NCBI RefSeq assembly: GCF_000013985.1
Contig: NC_008048.1
Coordinates: 1,488,001 to 1,552,000 of the forward strand
DNA: 64,000 nucleotides
Direction of reading: 5' to 3'
DNA from: Sphingopyxis alaskensis RB2256
Lineage (GTDB): Bacteria > Pseudomonadota > Alphaproteobacteria > Sphingomonadales > Sphingomonadaceae
This document shows, piece after piece, positions 1 to 8,412 of the stretch. Each line of letters begins with the position of its first letter. Position 1 is the first letter of the stretch. The notes under the pieces are model-generated. The model saw only the letters and a program-made list of their open reading frames with translations, had not been told where the DNA came from and did not search any database. The translations under genes were made by a program, and so were the position numbers.

Positions 1-260
1 GCGGGCTTTACGCCGGCTATTCGATCCCGCCCTATTACGACAGCATGATCGGCAAGCTGATCGTCTATGGCCGCAGCCGCGAAAGCTGCATGATGCGGAT
101 GCGCCGCGCGCTCGAGGAAATGGTGATCGCGGGCGTCAAGACGAACATCCCGCTCCACCAGGCGCTGCTCGCCGACCCCGACGTCATCAACGGCGATTAT
201 ACGATCAAATGGCTGGAGGAATGGCTGGCGAAGCAGGATGCGGAGGAAAGCGCGGCATAA
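1..260 (+). CDS. accC: Biotin carboxylase, C-terminal end (partial)
   Basis: This is the 3' end of the gene for the biotin carboxylase subunit of acetyl-CoA carboxylase, which carboxylates biotin on the carrier protein in the first step of fatty-acid synthesis. It reads in frame from base 3 and stops with TAA at 258-260. The visible stretch contains PPYYDSMIGKLIVYG followed by an R-x-x-ALEEMVIAGVKTNI segment, which matches the C-terminal domain of AccC closely. The end (IKWLEEWLAKQDAEESAA) falls where the family normally stops, so the gene is intact at its 3' end. The start, ATP-grasp domain and any accB partner lie outside the window. Confidence 0.93.
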   Translation, partial: GLYAGYSIPPYYDSMIGKLIVYGRSRESCMMRMRRALEEMVIAGVKTNIPLHQALLADPDVINGDYTIKWLEEWLAKQDAEESAA

Positions 261-268
261 AGGCAATG

Positions 269-345
269 CGTCACCCCGGCGAAGGCCGGGGAGTCAAGGC
301 GCCTTACAATCCGGCGCGGAGATTCCGGCCTTCGCAGGAATGACG
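269..345. repeat. Dispersed palindromic repeat (GCGAAGGCCGG type)
   Basis: Two arms, CGTCACCCCGGCGAAGGCCG near 269 and its near reverse complement ending in GGAATGACG at 345, form a large imperfect palindrome in the gap after accC. Related copies lie at 4141-4172, 25333-25358, 43309-43365 and 44449-44520. It looks like a REP-type intergenic repeat; no coding capacity is apparent. Confidence 0.6.
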
Positions 346-422
346 AAGCCGCTTTTAATCTGCGGCCAGCCGTGCCCCAGTTCACTTTCGCTGACTCCAT
401 TTATTGGCTATGGGCATTGACC

Positions 423-1781
423 ATGGCCAGAAACGCTTTCTTTTCCGCGCGTCCCGCCGCGGCTCTCCTCCTCCCGCTGGGCCTGCTCGCGGCCCCTGCC
501 CTCGCACAAACCGACGTGAAGGAGGATTCGGTCATCCTCCAGCCCGACAAGGTGACCGACGATGCGCCGGTCGTCGCGGCGCAGTTCGAAATGCCGGGCT
601 GGTCGGAAGAAAATGCGACTGCGCTTCTTGGCTTTATCGAAAAGGTCGGCGACGAGGGCCTGTTCGCGCGGGATTACAACCCCGATGCGCTCGCTGCGGC
701 GATCCTGGCGAACGATCAGGCCAAGCTCGACACGCTGGCGACCGACACCTTCCTGCTGCTCGCGACGCACCTGCGCGACGGGCGCACACCCAACGCCGCA
801 CGCAAACAATGGTTCATGACTGACAGCGATGGCGAGAACGAACCCCTGCTCGCCCTGCTGACCGCCGCGCTCGGCGCGGGCACGGTCGCCGAAACGCTGG
901 CGAGCCTGAACCCGGTCCATCCCGATTTCGCGGTGCTCAGGGCGGCGCTCAAACGCGCGAAGACGGCGGCCGACGCACAGGCGATCCGCGTCAACATGGA
1001 ACGCTGGCGCTGGATGCCGCGCGACCTTGGCGAACGCTATGTCGTCAGCAATGTTCCCGAATATCTGACGCGTGTCGTCCATGGCGGCACCGTCATCGCA
1101 ACGCACAAGGCGGTGGTCGGCAAGAAATCGACTCCGACGCCGCAGCTCAATCCGATGGCAACCGGGATCATCGTCAACCCGAACTGGACGCTGCCGCGCA
1201 GCATCATCAACGAAGGCATCGGCGCGACGATCGCGCGTAATCCGGCCGCTGCGCGCGCGCAGGGCTATACCTGGACGGGCAGTGGCAAGACCTTGTCGGT
1301 GGTACAGAAGCCCGGCCCGAACAATGCGCTGGGCGTCATGAAGATGGAGATGCTGAACGAACACGCCATCTATCTGCACGATACGCCGTCGAAGAATGCG
1401 TTCAACGCCGCGGCGCGCGCCTTCAGCCACGGCTGCATCCGCACCGAACGCGCGCTGCACTTCTCGGGTCTGATGGCGGTGATGTTCGCCGGGCGTAGCC
1501 CCGAGGAGTTCGGCGAAGCGATCGCCAGCGGCAAGACGACGCGATTCGGCTTCGATCAGCCCTTCCCCGTCTATGTCGCCTACTGGACCGTCGTGCCCGA
1601 CGGCAAGGGTGGCGTGAAAAAGCTCGCCGACCTTTACGAGCGCGATGCGCCCGTCGTCGCAAGTTTTGCCAGGCCTGGTCGCCCGGCCGCAACAATCATC
1701 GCGCCGGTGCCGCCGCCGGTCGTCCCGACGGTCGATACGGCGGCGCGCGTCACGACGCCGGGGACCAGCGGGATTTATTGA
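423..1781 (+). CDS. Exported L,D-transpeptidase (YcbB-like)
   Basis: Likely a periplasmic L,D-transpeptidase that makes 3-3 peptidoglycan cross-links. I chose the ATG at 423 (452 aa) because it is followed at once by a signal peptide with an ALAQ cleavage site; an in-frame ATG at 372 would add 17 unconvincing residues. The middle carries the NMERWRWMPRDLGERYVVSN segment typical of the YcbB group just before the YkuD catalytic domain. The catalytic motif SHGCIRTERA is present, with Cys338 as nucleophile. The N-terminal part fits the scaffold domain of large L,D-transpeptidases. The C-terminus is Pro-rich and probably disordered. The gene stands alone and converges on rplA across a terminator. 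Confidence 0.88.
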   Translation: MARNAFFSARPAAALLLPLGLLAAPALAQTDVKEDSVILQPDKVTDDAPVVAAQFEMPGWSEENATALLGFIEKVGDEGLFARDYNPDALAAAILANDQAKLDTLATDTFLLLATHLRDGRTPNAARKQWFMTDSDGENEPLLALLTAALGAGTVAETLASLNPVHPDFAVLRAALKRAKTAADAQAIRVNMERWRWMPRDLGERYVVSNVPEYLTRVVHGGTVIATHKAVVGKKSTPTPQLNPMATGIIVNPNWTLPRSIINEGIGATIARNPAAARAQGYTWTGSGKTLSVVQKPGPNNALGVMKMEMLNEHAIYLHDTPSKNAFNAAARAFSHGCIRTERALHFSGLMAVMFAGRSPEEFGEAIASGKTTRFGFDQPFPVYVAYWTVVPDGKGGVKKLADLYERDAPVVASFARPGRPAATIIAPVPPPVVPTVDTAARVTTPGTSGIY

Positions 1782-1814
1782 ACGTCGGCAGGTTTCGGCT
1801 GAAAGCGGAAACAG

Positions 1815-1842
1815 AAAGGGCCGGAGTTTCCCCCGGCCCTTC
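1815..1842. terminator. Bidirectional intrinsic terminator
   Basis: AAGGGCCGG (1816-1824) pairs with CCGGCCCTT (1833-1841) around an 8-base loop, with A-rich sequence on the left and T-containing sequence on the right. It lies between the convergent L,D-transpeptidase gene and rplA and could stop transcription from either side. Confidence 0.7.
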
Positions 1843-1862
1843 CTGAAACGTTGCGGTGCCGA

Positions 1863-2561
1863 TCAGGCGCCGGTGAGTTCGGCCGTATCGACCTTCACGC
1901 CGGGGCCCATCGACGACGACAGCGCGACCTTGCGGACATACTTGCCCTTGGCGCCGGCCGGCTTCGCCTTGACGATCGCGTCGACGAAGGCGTCGAAGTT
2001 CTGGCGCAGCTTTTCTTCGCCGAACGACAGCTTGCCAAGGCCGGCGTGGATGATGCCGACCTTTTCGACACGGAACTCGATCTGACCGCCCTTGGCGGCC
2101 TTCACGGCTTCGGCGACGTTCGGGGTGACGGTGCCGAGCTTCGGGTTCGGCATCAGGCCCTTCGGACCCAGCGTCTTGCCGAGGCGGCCGACGATGCCCA
2201 TCATGTCGGGCGTCGCGATGACGCGGCCATAGTCGAGGTTGCCCGCAAGCATGTCTTCCATCAGGTCTTCGGCGCCCACCTTGTCGGCGCCTGCGGCCAG
2301 TGCTTTCTCGGCATTGTCGCCGCGCGCGAACACGGCGACCTTGACGTCCTTGCCGGTCCCCGCGGGCAGCGTGACGACGCCGCGGACCATCTGGTCGGCG
2401 TGGCGCGGATCGACGCCCAGGTTCATCGCGATTTCGAGCGTTTCGTCGAACTTGGCGGTCGCCAGCTCGCGCACCAGCTTGATCGCTTCGTCGACGCCGT
2501 GCAGCTTCTGCGCGTCGACCTTGCCCTCAAGGGCCTTCTGCTTCTTGGTCAGCTTGGCCAT
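1863..2561 (-). CDS. rplA: 50S ribosomal protein L1
   Basis: Ribosomal protein L1 (232 aa) forms the L1 stalk of the large subunit near the E site and, in other bacteria, represses its own mRNA. The sequence starts [14 protein letters not shown] and contains the family signature region around [20 protein letters not shown]. The start is the ATG at 2561, two bases after the rplK stop codon, so the two genes are surely co-transcribed and probably coupled. In the usual bacterial order rplJ and rplL would follow; here a terminator and an oppositely oriented gene follow instead. Length and sequence look normal. Confidence 0.98.
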   Translation of the reverse strand: MAKLTKKQKALEGKVDAQKLHGVDEAIKLVRELATAKFDETLEIAMNLGVDPRHADQMVRGVVTLPAGTGKDVKVAVFARGDNAEKALAAGADKVGAEDLMEDMLAGNLDYGRVIATPDMMGIVGRLGKTLGPKGLMPNPKLGTVTPNVAEAVKAAKGGQIEFRVEKVGIIHAGLGKLSFGEEKLRQNFDAFVDAIVKAKPAGAKGKYVRKVALSSSMGPGVKVDTAELTGA

Positions 2562-2563
2562 GT

Positions 2564-2995
2564 TCAGCCCTCCGTCACTTCGAGGCCCATCGAGCGGGCG
2601 CTGCCTTCGATGATCTTCGTCGCCTGTTCGATGTCGTTGGCGTTGAGATCCTTCATCTTGATCTCGGCGATTTCGGCGAGCTTCGAGCGCGCGATCTTGC
2701 CGCCGCTGATCTTGCCGGGCTCCTTCGAACCCGACTTCAGGTTCGCGGCCTTTTTGATCAGATAGGTCGCCGGGGGCGTCTTGGTGACGAAGGAAAAGCT
2801 CTTGTCGGCATAGACGGTGATGATCGTCGGGGTCGGCGTGCCCTTTTCGAGCCCGTCGGTCGCGGCGTTGAACGCCTTGCAGAACTCCATGATGTTGACG
2901 CCGCGCTGACCCAGCGCCGGCCCGAGCGGCGGCGAGGGATTGGCGGTGCCGGCGGGCACCTGCAGCTTGATATAGCCGCTGATTTTCTTGGCCAT
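2564..2995 (-). CDS. rplK: 50S ribosomal protein L11
   Basis: L11 (143 aa) binds 23S rRNA at the GTPase-associated centre and is needed for the stringent response. The sequence [16 protein letters not shown], then [22 protein letters not shown], is typical of the family. I chose the ATG at 2995 because a strong ribosome-binding site (GAAAGGAGG) sits just upstream; a longer reading from 3043 has no such support. It is the first gene of a two-gene rplK-rplA unit. The 184-bp gap upstream, after tesB, contains a degenerate repeat arm (CTTGATCCGGGG near 3030) and may hold a promoter, though I see no clear -35/-10 pair. Confidence 0.97.
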   Translation of the reverse strand: MAKKISGYIKLQVPAGTANPSPPLGPALGQRGVNIMEFCKAFNAATDGLEKGTPTPTIITVYADKSFSFVTKTPPATYLIKKAANLKSGSKEPGKISGGKIARSKLAEIAEIKMKDLNANDIEQATKIIEGSARSMGLEVTEG

Positions 2996-3179
2996 GACGG
3001 CCTCCTTTCTTTCTGTCGCCCCCGACCTTGATCCGGGGCTCAAAATAAGCGGTCAAGCAGAGGGCATCACCCCTCCTCCCGCGCGGAATCACAACCGTAT
3101 CTGTTGCGAAGCGGCGCCGTTAGACCGAAAGGCTGAGAAAGGCAAGCGCCAGTGGCCGATGCGATGACGAGATCCGGGC

Positions 3180-4124
3180 CTATCCGCCCGCAGCGCCTTC
3201 GGAGGGCGTGATGCGCAGCAATCCTTCCTGCATCGCCGAAGCGATCAGCGTGCCGTCCTGGCGATAGATCAGGCCGCGATTGATGCCGCGGCTGCCGCCG
3301 GTCCAATCGCTGTCCATCACATAGACGAACCAGTCGTCGACACGGATGTCGTCGTGGAACCACATCGCATGATCGAGGCTGGTCGAGAAAAGCCCCGGCG
3401 TCGACCAGGTGAACCCGTGCGGCCGGAGCGACGAGGACAAAAGCCCCATATCCGAGGCATAGGCCAGAAACGCGCGATGGAGCAGCGGATCGTCGCCGAT
3501 CGGCGCCGCAAGCCGGTACCATTGATAATGCGCCGTCGCCGCTTCGGTCGAGGGCGGGCGGGAACTGCGCATCTCGAACGGCCGCAGCCACGCCATCTGG
3601 TCAAGTTGCGCGTCGCTGACATTGGGGTCGGCGGCGATGTTCTCGACGAACTCGGCGCAGTCTTCGGGTGGCCGCAGGTCGGGCATCGGCGTCTGGTGCG
3701 CGACGCCCGGCTCGGGCGCGTGAAAGGATGCGGTGAGGTTGAAGATCACCTTGCCATCCTGCCGCACGACGACGCGGCGATTGGCGAAGCTGCGCCCGTC
3801 GAAATCGCGGTGGACGCGGAAATGCAGCGGCTTGGCCTCGTCGCCGCCGCGCAGGAAATAGGCGTGCAGCGAATGCGCCGCCTTGCCCGGATCGACGGTG
3901 CGCGCCGCCGCGACGAGCGCCTGCGCGATCACCTGCCCGCCGAAAATGCGCTGGCGCGTCGGCTTGGCAAAGGCGGGAAAGGTGAACTCGTCCTCCAGCC
4001 CCGCGACGGGTTCGAGGTCGAACAGGCGCGTCACCGCGGCGACGACCTTTTCGGGCGGAACGGCGGCCTGGATTTTGCGCGCGCGTTCGATGCGAGCCTG
4101 AATCGCGGCGGGAGTCAGGCTCAT
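3180..4124 (-). CDS. tesB: Acyl-CoA thioesterase II
   Basis: A TesB-type double-hotdog thioesterase (314 aa), expected to hydrolyse medium- and long-chain acyl-CoA to free fatty acid and CoA in the cytoplasm. Recognisable blocks are FGGQVIAQALVAAARTV and HSLHAYFLRGGD in the first hotdog and RQDGTLIASAMQEGLLR at the end of the second; length is as in E. coli TesB. The start ATG at 4124 (MSLTPAAIQARIER) is chosen over an upstream in-frame codon because a dispersed repeat occupies 4141-4172. The odd feature is its place: it sits between nusG and rplK in the same orientation, interrupting one of the best conserved gene strings in bacteria. Confidence 0.92.
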   Translation of the reverse strand: MSLTPAAIQARIERARKIQAAVPPEKVVAAVTRLFDLEPVAGLEDEFTFPAFAKPTRQRIFGGQVIAQALVAAARTVDPGKAAHSLHAYFLRGGDEAKPLHFRVHRDFDGRSFANRRVVVRQDGKVIFNLTASFHAPEPGVAHQTPMPDLRPPEDCAEFVENIAADPNVSDAQLDQMAWLRPFEMRSSRPPSTEAATAHYQWYRLAAPIGDDPLLHRAFLAYASDMGLLSSSLRPHGFTWSTPGLFSTSLDHAMWFHDDIRVDDWFVYVMDSDWTGGSRGINRGLIYRQDGTLIASAMQEGLLRITPSEGAAGG

Positions 4125-4140
4125 GCGATCGTCCAATCTT

Positions 4141-4172
4141 TCGCTGGATCCCCGTCTTCGCCGGGATGACAA
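4141..4172. repeat. Dispersed palindromic repeat, single arm
   Basis: TCGCTGGATCCCCGTCTTCG followed by CCGGGATGAC is one arm of the intergenic repeat family seen elsewhere in the window. It fills most of the gap between tesB and nusG. Confidence 0.45.
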
Positions 4173-4185
4173 CCTGTCGGGGTCG

Positions 4186-4722
4186 TCACTTCATGCGCTC
4201 AACCTGCTCGAAATCGAGCTCGACCGGCGTGGCGCGGCCAAAGATCGACACGCTGACCTTGACGCGCGCCTTGTCGAAGTCGAGTTCCTCGACCACGCCA
4301 TTGAAGCTCGCGAACGGTCCTTCGAGCACCTTGACCTGATCGCCGATTTCATAATCGACGCGAATTTCGGTCTTCGGACGCGCCGCAGCCTCTTCCTTGC
4401 TGTTGAGGATGCGCGCCGCCTCCGCCTCGCTGATCGCCTGCGGCTTGCCCGACGAGCCGAGAAAGCCCGTGACCTTCGGCGTGTTCTTGACGAGGTGATA
4501 GACATCGTCGGTCATCGTCAGCTTGGCGAGAACATAGCCGGGGAAGAATTTGCGTTCGGCCTGAACCTTCTTGCCGCGTTTCACTTCGGTGACGGTTTCG
4601 ACCGGCACCTCGACCGCTTCGACGAAGTCGGTGAGGCCCATGCGTTCGGCTTCGGCGAGCACCGAATCGCGAACCTTGTTCTCGAAACCCGAATAGGCGT
4701 GAATGATGTACCAGCGCGCCAT
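4186..4722 (-). CDS. nusG: Transcription termination/antitermination factor NusG
   Basis: NusG (178 aa) binds RNA polymerase, suppresses pausing, and links it to Rho or to the ribosome. The protein begins MARWYIIHAYSGFENKVRDS, the conserved start of the NGN domain, and contains the KFFPGYVLAKL segment. The C-terminal KOW domain is visible as DQVKVLEGPFASFNGVVEEL. Length is normal. secE lies 35 bp upstream in the same direction, the usual arrangement; downstream, tesB intervenes before rplK. No unusual residues noticed. Confidence 0.98.
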   Translation of the reverse strand: MARWYIIHAYSGFENKVRDSVLAEAERMGLTDFVEAVEVPVETVTEVKRGKKVQAERKFFPGYVLAKLTMTDDVYHLVKNTPKVTGFLGSSGKPQAISEAEAARILNSKEEAAARPKTEIRVDYEIGDQVKVLEGPFASFNGVVEELDFDKARVKVSVSIFGRATPVELDFEQVERMK

Positions 4723-4757
4723 ATATGTTCGTATCCTGTCCCTGAAAGCCGCGGGCG

Positions 4758-4955
4758 TTAGCGCGCGAGCGACGTCAGCCAGCTGACGATGTAGCTGAAA
4801 ACCGTATCGACGCCGAGGAAGAAGAACGACAGAATCGTGGCCATGATCAACACCAGGATCGTCGTCTGCACCGTTTCGCGACCGGTGGGCCAGACGATCT
4901 TGCCGGCTTCGGTCTTCACCTGATTGACGAATTCGCCGATTTTGACCTTCGCCAT
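4758..4955 (-). CDS. secE: Preprotein translocase subunit SecE
   Basis: SecE (65 aa) is the short single-span form found in most bacteria and clamps SecY in the inner membrane. MAKVKIGEFVNQVKTEAGKIVWPTGRET shows the amphipathic helix with the conserved K-I-x-WPT block, followed by one transmembrane helix (ILVLIMATILSFFFLGVDTV). The start at 4955 is supported by the GAGGACGG ribosome-binding region upstream; a longer reading to 5138 would only add non-homologous residues. No tRNA-Trp or tuf gene precedes it; the next gene upstream is an MFS transporter on the same strand. Confidence 0.95.
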   Translation of the reverse strand: MAKVKIGEFVNQVKTEAGKIVWPTGRETVQTTILVLIMATILSFFFLGVDTVFSYIVSWLTSLAR

Positions 4956-5112
4956 GTCCGTTCCGTCCTCATAAGCGTCAAAGTTACCGGCCAGATGGGT
5001 TATCGCCCCCCGCGCGTCAAGCGCGCTTCGGGCAATAGTCCGTCCACCCTCCCCGAGCTTGTCGGCGAAAGGCGGAAGGAAAACGGCGCATCTGTCCGAA
5101 TGAATGCGGCCT

Positions 5113-6459
5113 TTACTTGCGCGCTGCGGCGATTGCAAGCGGATGGTCGCGGGCGAAGTCGCGGCGCATCAGCAGGAGCAGGACCACCATCGCCGCCCAG
5201 CTGGCGGTCGGCTGGAGCGCGAAGAGGAGATGCAGCGCGCGCGCCGCCACAGCGCCGTCCCGCGGATCGAAACCGACAAGGTCGAGCATCGCATAGCTGA
5301 CGGCGATCGCCGCCGCGACGCCGAACTTCTGCATCAGGTTCAGGAGCGCGAACAGAAAGGCCGCGCGCGACCGGCCGCAGCGCTCGGCGTCGCGCGGGAT
5401 CAGGTCGGCCAGCATCGAGTGGATGAACAACAGCCCGACGAAGCCCGTCCCGAGCGTCAACGAAAAAAGTGTCGCCTGCGCAAGCCCACGCGGCGTCTGC
5501 CCCAGCGTGGCGACGAGCAGCGTCGAGATCAGCAACGCCATGCCGATCATCATGGGTGGCTTGCCGAAGCGCCGCGCGAGAAAAGTCCAGACCGGCGACG
5601 CGAGCGCGCCGCCGACAAAGCTGGCAAACAGGAGCACCGCGCTCTGCGCGTCGAGTCCCAGCACGGCATCGGCAAAAAAGACGAAAAGCGAGGTGAGCGA
5701 TCCGAACGCAAAACTGTTGAGGAACTGCACGCCAAAGAGCAGCATCAGCGGCGGAAAGCCGAACGAGGCGCGGATTTCCCGGCGCCAGCCGATCCCCGCC
5801 TCGGCGACGACGCGGCGCCGCGGGACACGCGCGATCGCATAAATCGCGACGGGCGCCAGAAGCAGGAAGAGGCTTGCATAGGCGATGATCCGTCCCTGCA
5901 GGCTGATCGACGGCATCAGCAATTGTGCCGCTGCGGGCGCGGCAAAGGCCAGGATCAGCGCGATCTTCGCGAACCAGTCGCGCATTCCGTAGAGCAGTGC
6001 GCTGTCGGCGGGAGTGCGCACGAGCGCCGACCCCCACGACAGCTGGGCAACCTCGTACAGGCTGAAGCTGGAGTAGAAGAGCACCATCATCAGGAACAGC
6101 GCCGCGAACGACAGGCGGTCGCCTACCATGACCAGCGCGAGCAGCAGCAAGCCGAGCGGCGCCAGCGCGATCAGCATCCAGCGGCGGTGCGCGCCAAGCC
6201 CGGTGCGAACGCGGTCCACCATCGTTCCGATCAGCGGGTCGACCACCCCGTCCCAGATCGTCGTGAGCGAAAAGAGCAGCCCGACCAGCGCCACCGGAAT
6301 CACCCCGCCTTCGGCGATATAGGGCGGCAGATAGACGCTGAAAGGCAGCGCGAGCATCGCCGTCGGCCCCGCGGTCGCGGCATAGGCCGCCACGACCCGC
6401 GGCCGCAGCGCCAACAGGCGAGGCGCGGATATAGCCGATGGCAGGGCGGAACTGGCCAC
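5113..6459 (-). CDS. MFS transporter, GPH (MelB-like) sugar:cation symporter family
   Basis: An inner-membrane transporter of about 12 predicted helices (448 aa). The segment TIWDGVVDPLIGTMVDRVRTGLGAHRRWML resembles the DP-x-x-G-x-x-x-D-R and GRRRPW region of the glycoside-pentoside-hexuronide:cation symporter family (MFS_2). The start codon is a GTG at 6459 with GGGGAG about 10 bases upstream. The substrate cannot be told from sequence; sphingomonad members often lie in glycan-use loci, but no glycan enzymes are nearby. The TetR gene upstream (6518-7162) is on the same strand and might co-regulate it, although that regulator also sits divergent to an efflux operon. Confidence 0.8.
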   Translation of the reverse strand: MASSALPSAISAPRLLALRPRVVAAYAATAGPTAMLALPFSVYLPPYIAEGGVIPVALVGLLFSLTTIWDGVVDPLIGTMVDRVRTGLGAHRRWMLIALAPLGLLLLALVMVGDRLSFAALFLMMVLFYSSFSLYEVAQLSWGSALVRTPADSALLYGMRDWFAKIALILAFAAPAAAQLLMPSISLQGRIIAYASLFLLLAPVAIYAIARVPRRRVVAEAGIGWRREIRASFGFPPLMLLFGVQFLNSFAFGSLTSLFVFFADAVLGLDAQSAVLLFASFVGGALASPVWTFLARRFGKPPMMIGMALLISTLLVATLGQTPRGLAQATLFSLTLGTGFVGLLFIHSMLADLIPRDAERCGRSRAAFLFALLNLMQKFGVAAAIAVSYAMLDLVGFDPRDGAVAARALHLLFALQPTASWAAMVVLLLLMRRDFARDHPLAIAAARK

Positions 6460-6517
6460 GTCGCGTCGCTCCCCAGGAAGGCACGAAGCGCGATGCTTTC
6501 AGCTATTGACAATTATG

Positions 6518-7162
6518 TCAATGAATCTGGCCGATCCTGAAATGCGATATGAACGGTCGAAGGCGCCAGTCGATCTCTTCCCTTCCCAGCGATTCCTCCT
6601 CGATCCCCGCCAGCGCGTTGAGCATCGAATCGCCGAAGACGATGTTGAGGAATAATTTCGCCGCGGCTTGGGGATCGTCGATGTCGGCCTCGCCCGCCGC
6701 CGCCCAGCGGGTGAAGAGTTCGGTCAACTCGGCGATCGCGGGCAAGTGGATATCGCGATAGATGCCGGCCGCAAAATCACGGTCGCGCACACTTTCGGAC
6801 ACCAGCATCCGCATCAGCGCGATCGCGCGCGGCGACTGCATCGCGTCGCTTTGGCGGAAGGCATAGCTTTTGAGGGTGTCGACGTGCGACATGGTCGCGG
6901 TCACGGCCGGATCGAGCGGGCAGAAGGCCGTTTCGTCCGACCATCGCGTCGCTATTGCGCGTAGCAGGCCCTGCTTGTTCCCGAAAAGGTCATAAAGCGT
7001 CGCCAGCGAACCACCCGAACGCCGGACGATGTCGGCGAGGCTGGTGCGTTCATAGCCATGTTCGAGAAACAAGGCTTCGGCCGCGTCGAGAATCGCATTA
7101 TAGCGCCGCTCGCGCGGCGACTCTGTATCTCTTTGAGAAAAAGTCGTTTCCGACCCGGTCAA
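6518..7162 (-). CDS. TetR/AcrR-family regulator, probably of the adjacent RND operon
   Basis: A 214-aa TetR-type repressor. The N-terminal helix-turn-helix is clear: ILDAAEALFLEHGYERTSLA, then DIVRRSGGSLATLYDLFGNKQGL. The C-terminal ligand-binding part resembles AcrR-like regulators (TetR_C_7 type). The start is probably the TTG at 7162, with GAGGAA eight bases upstream; no good ATG is available. It is transcribed away from the RND pump genes, and a 16-bp palindrome (7192-7207) lies between them. That is the classical layout of a local efflux repressor, so control of the pump is likely but inferred. Confidence 0.85.
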   Translation of the reverse strand: MTGSETTFSQRDTESPRERRYNAILDAAEALFLEHGYERTSLADIVRRSGGSLATLYDLFGNKQGLLRAIATRWSDETAFCPLDPAVTATMSHVDTLKSYAFRQSDAMQSPRAIALMRMLVSESVRDRDFAAGIYRDIHLPAIAELTELFTRWAAAGEADIDDPQAAAKLFLNIVFGDSMLNALAGIEEESLGREEIDWRLRPFISHFRIGQIH

Positions 7163-7191
7163 TTTTTCATTCCTCGTCCCTTGTCGACGTT

Positions 7192-7207
7192 TGTAACTTA
7201 AATTACA
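7192..7207. promoter_or_regulatory. Candidate TetR operator (16-bp inverted repeat)
   Basis: TGTAACTTAAATTACA reads almost the same on both strands (one mismatched pair). It lies between the divergent tetR and efflux operon, upstream of an AT-rich TATAAAAA around 7232 that could be the -10 region of the pump operon. Position and symmetry suggest an operator. Confidence 0.6.
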
Positions 7208-7275
7208 GAGAACTGTCGGCGCACGCTTTCGCCTATAAAAACATCCCGCACAACTGCGATTTTTCAGGGGTCAAC

Positions 7276-8406
7276 ATGAGTCGCGTTTCTCCTCCCCGCT
7301 GCGCCCTCGGCGCCGCACTGGCCCTGCTGCTGGTCGGCTGTTCGTCCGAAGCGCCGCCTGCGCCACCGCCTCCCGAAGTGAATATCGTCACCGTGCGCGC
7401 CCGGCCGGTGCCCAACGTCATCGAACTGCCCGGCCGCGTCCAGGCGTATCGGACATCGGAGGTCCGGGCGCGTGTCGATGGCATCGTCGAACGCCGCCTG
7501 TTCGACGAGGGCAGTTTTGTGCGCGCGGGCACCGCTTTGTTCCGCATCGACCCGCGACAATTGATCGCGAACGTCAACGCCGCGCGCGCGCAGCTGGCCC
7601 GTGCCCAGGCGACCGCGGCGAATGCGCGGCAGGTGGTGGCGCGATACCAGCCGCTGCTCGCCGACCAGGCGATCGGCAGACAGGAATATGACGCCGCGGT
7701 CGCCGCGCAGCGCACCGCCGAAGCCGACGTGCAGGCGGCGCAGGCCAATCTGGATTCGGCACGGTTGAACCTCGGCTATGCGACGGTGACTGCGCCGATT
7801 TCGGGGCGCGCACGCCGCGCCGAAGTAACCGAGGGCGCGCTGGTCAGCGCAGCACAGGGCACGCTGCTCACCACGATCGAACAGATCGACCGCGTTTACG
7901 TCAATTTCGGCCAGTCGAGTTCGGACCTGCTGGCGACGCGCCGCGACATGGGATCGGGACGGATCAGCGCGCCGCAGCTCGAAAGGGTCGAGGTGCAGTT
8001 GATCCTCGAGGATGGCAGCGCCTATCCGGTCGTCGGCCATCTCGACTTCCTCGACCTGTCGATCGACGAGGCGACCGGCACCGCCGCGCTGCGCGCGGAG
8101 TTTCCGAACCCCAACGCCGCCTTGCTTCCCGGCCAGTTCGTACGCGCACGCATCTTTGCCGGCAATCGCGCCGACGGGATGCTGATCCCGCAGCGCGCGG
8201 TCAAGCTGACCGCCGACGCCGCGAGCGTGATGGTGCTCGATACGAAAAATGTCGCAACGCCGCGGCCGATCAAGCTCGGTGCGATGGTCGCGGGTCAGTG
8301 GGCGGTGCTCGATGGGCTGAGACCCGGCGACCGGGTGATCGTCGACGGGCTGCAAAAGGTTCAGCCGGGCCAGCCGGTGCGCATCGCGCCGCCTGCGAAA
8401 CGCTGA
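7276..8406 (+). CDS. RND efflux periplasmic adaptor (membrane fusion protein), lipoprotein
   Basis: An AcrA/MexA-type adaptor (376 aa) that links the inner-membrane RND pump to the outer-membrane channel. It begins with a lipoprotein signal (LLLVGC lipobox), so it should be anchored by lipid in the inner membrane. The lipoyl/hairpin parts follow: VRARVDGIVERRLFDEGSFV, the alpha-hairpin with repeated QA/AQ residues, then the beta-barrel region. I chose the ATG at 7276, preceded by AGGGG, because it starts the signal peptide; a longer upstream reading runs through the regulatory gap. It is the first gene of the operon, six bases from the pump gene. Confidence 0.93.
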   Translation: MSRVSPPRCALGAALALLLVGCSSEAPPAPPPPEVNIVTVRARPVPNVIELPGRVQAYRTSEVRARVDGIVERRLFDEGSFVRAGTALFRIDPRQLIANVNAARAQLARAQATAANARQVVARYQPLLADQAIGRQEYDAAVAAQRTAEADVQAAQANLDSARLNLGYATVTAPISGRARRAEVTEGALVSAAQGTLLTTIEQIDRVYVNFGQSSSDLLATRRDMGSGRISAPQLERVEVQLILEDGSAYPVVGHLDFLDLSIDEATGTAALRAEFPNPNAALLPGQFVRARIFAGNRADGMLIPQRAVKLTADAASVMVLDTKNVATPRPIKLGAMVAGQWAVLDGLRPGDRVIVDGLQKVQPGQPVRIAPPAKR

Positions 8407-8412
8407 TCCGGC

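Noticed and set aside
4956..5112. tRNA-Trp expected upstream of secE
   Set aside because: The gap was read on both strands; no cloverleaf-like arms or CCA-ended tRNA pattern were found.
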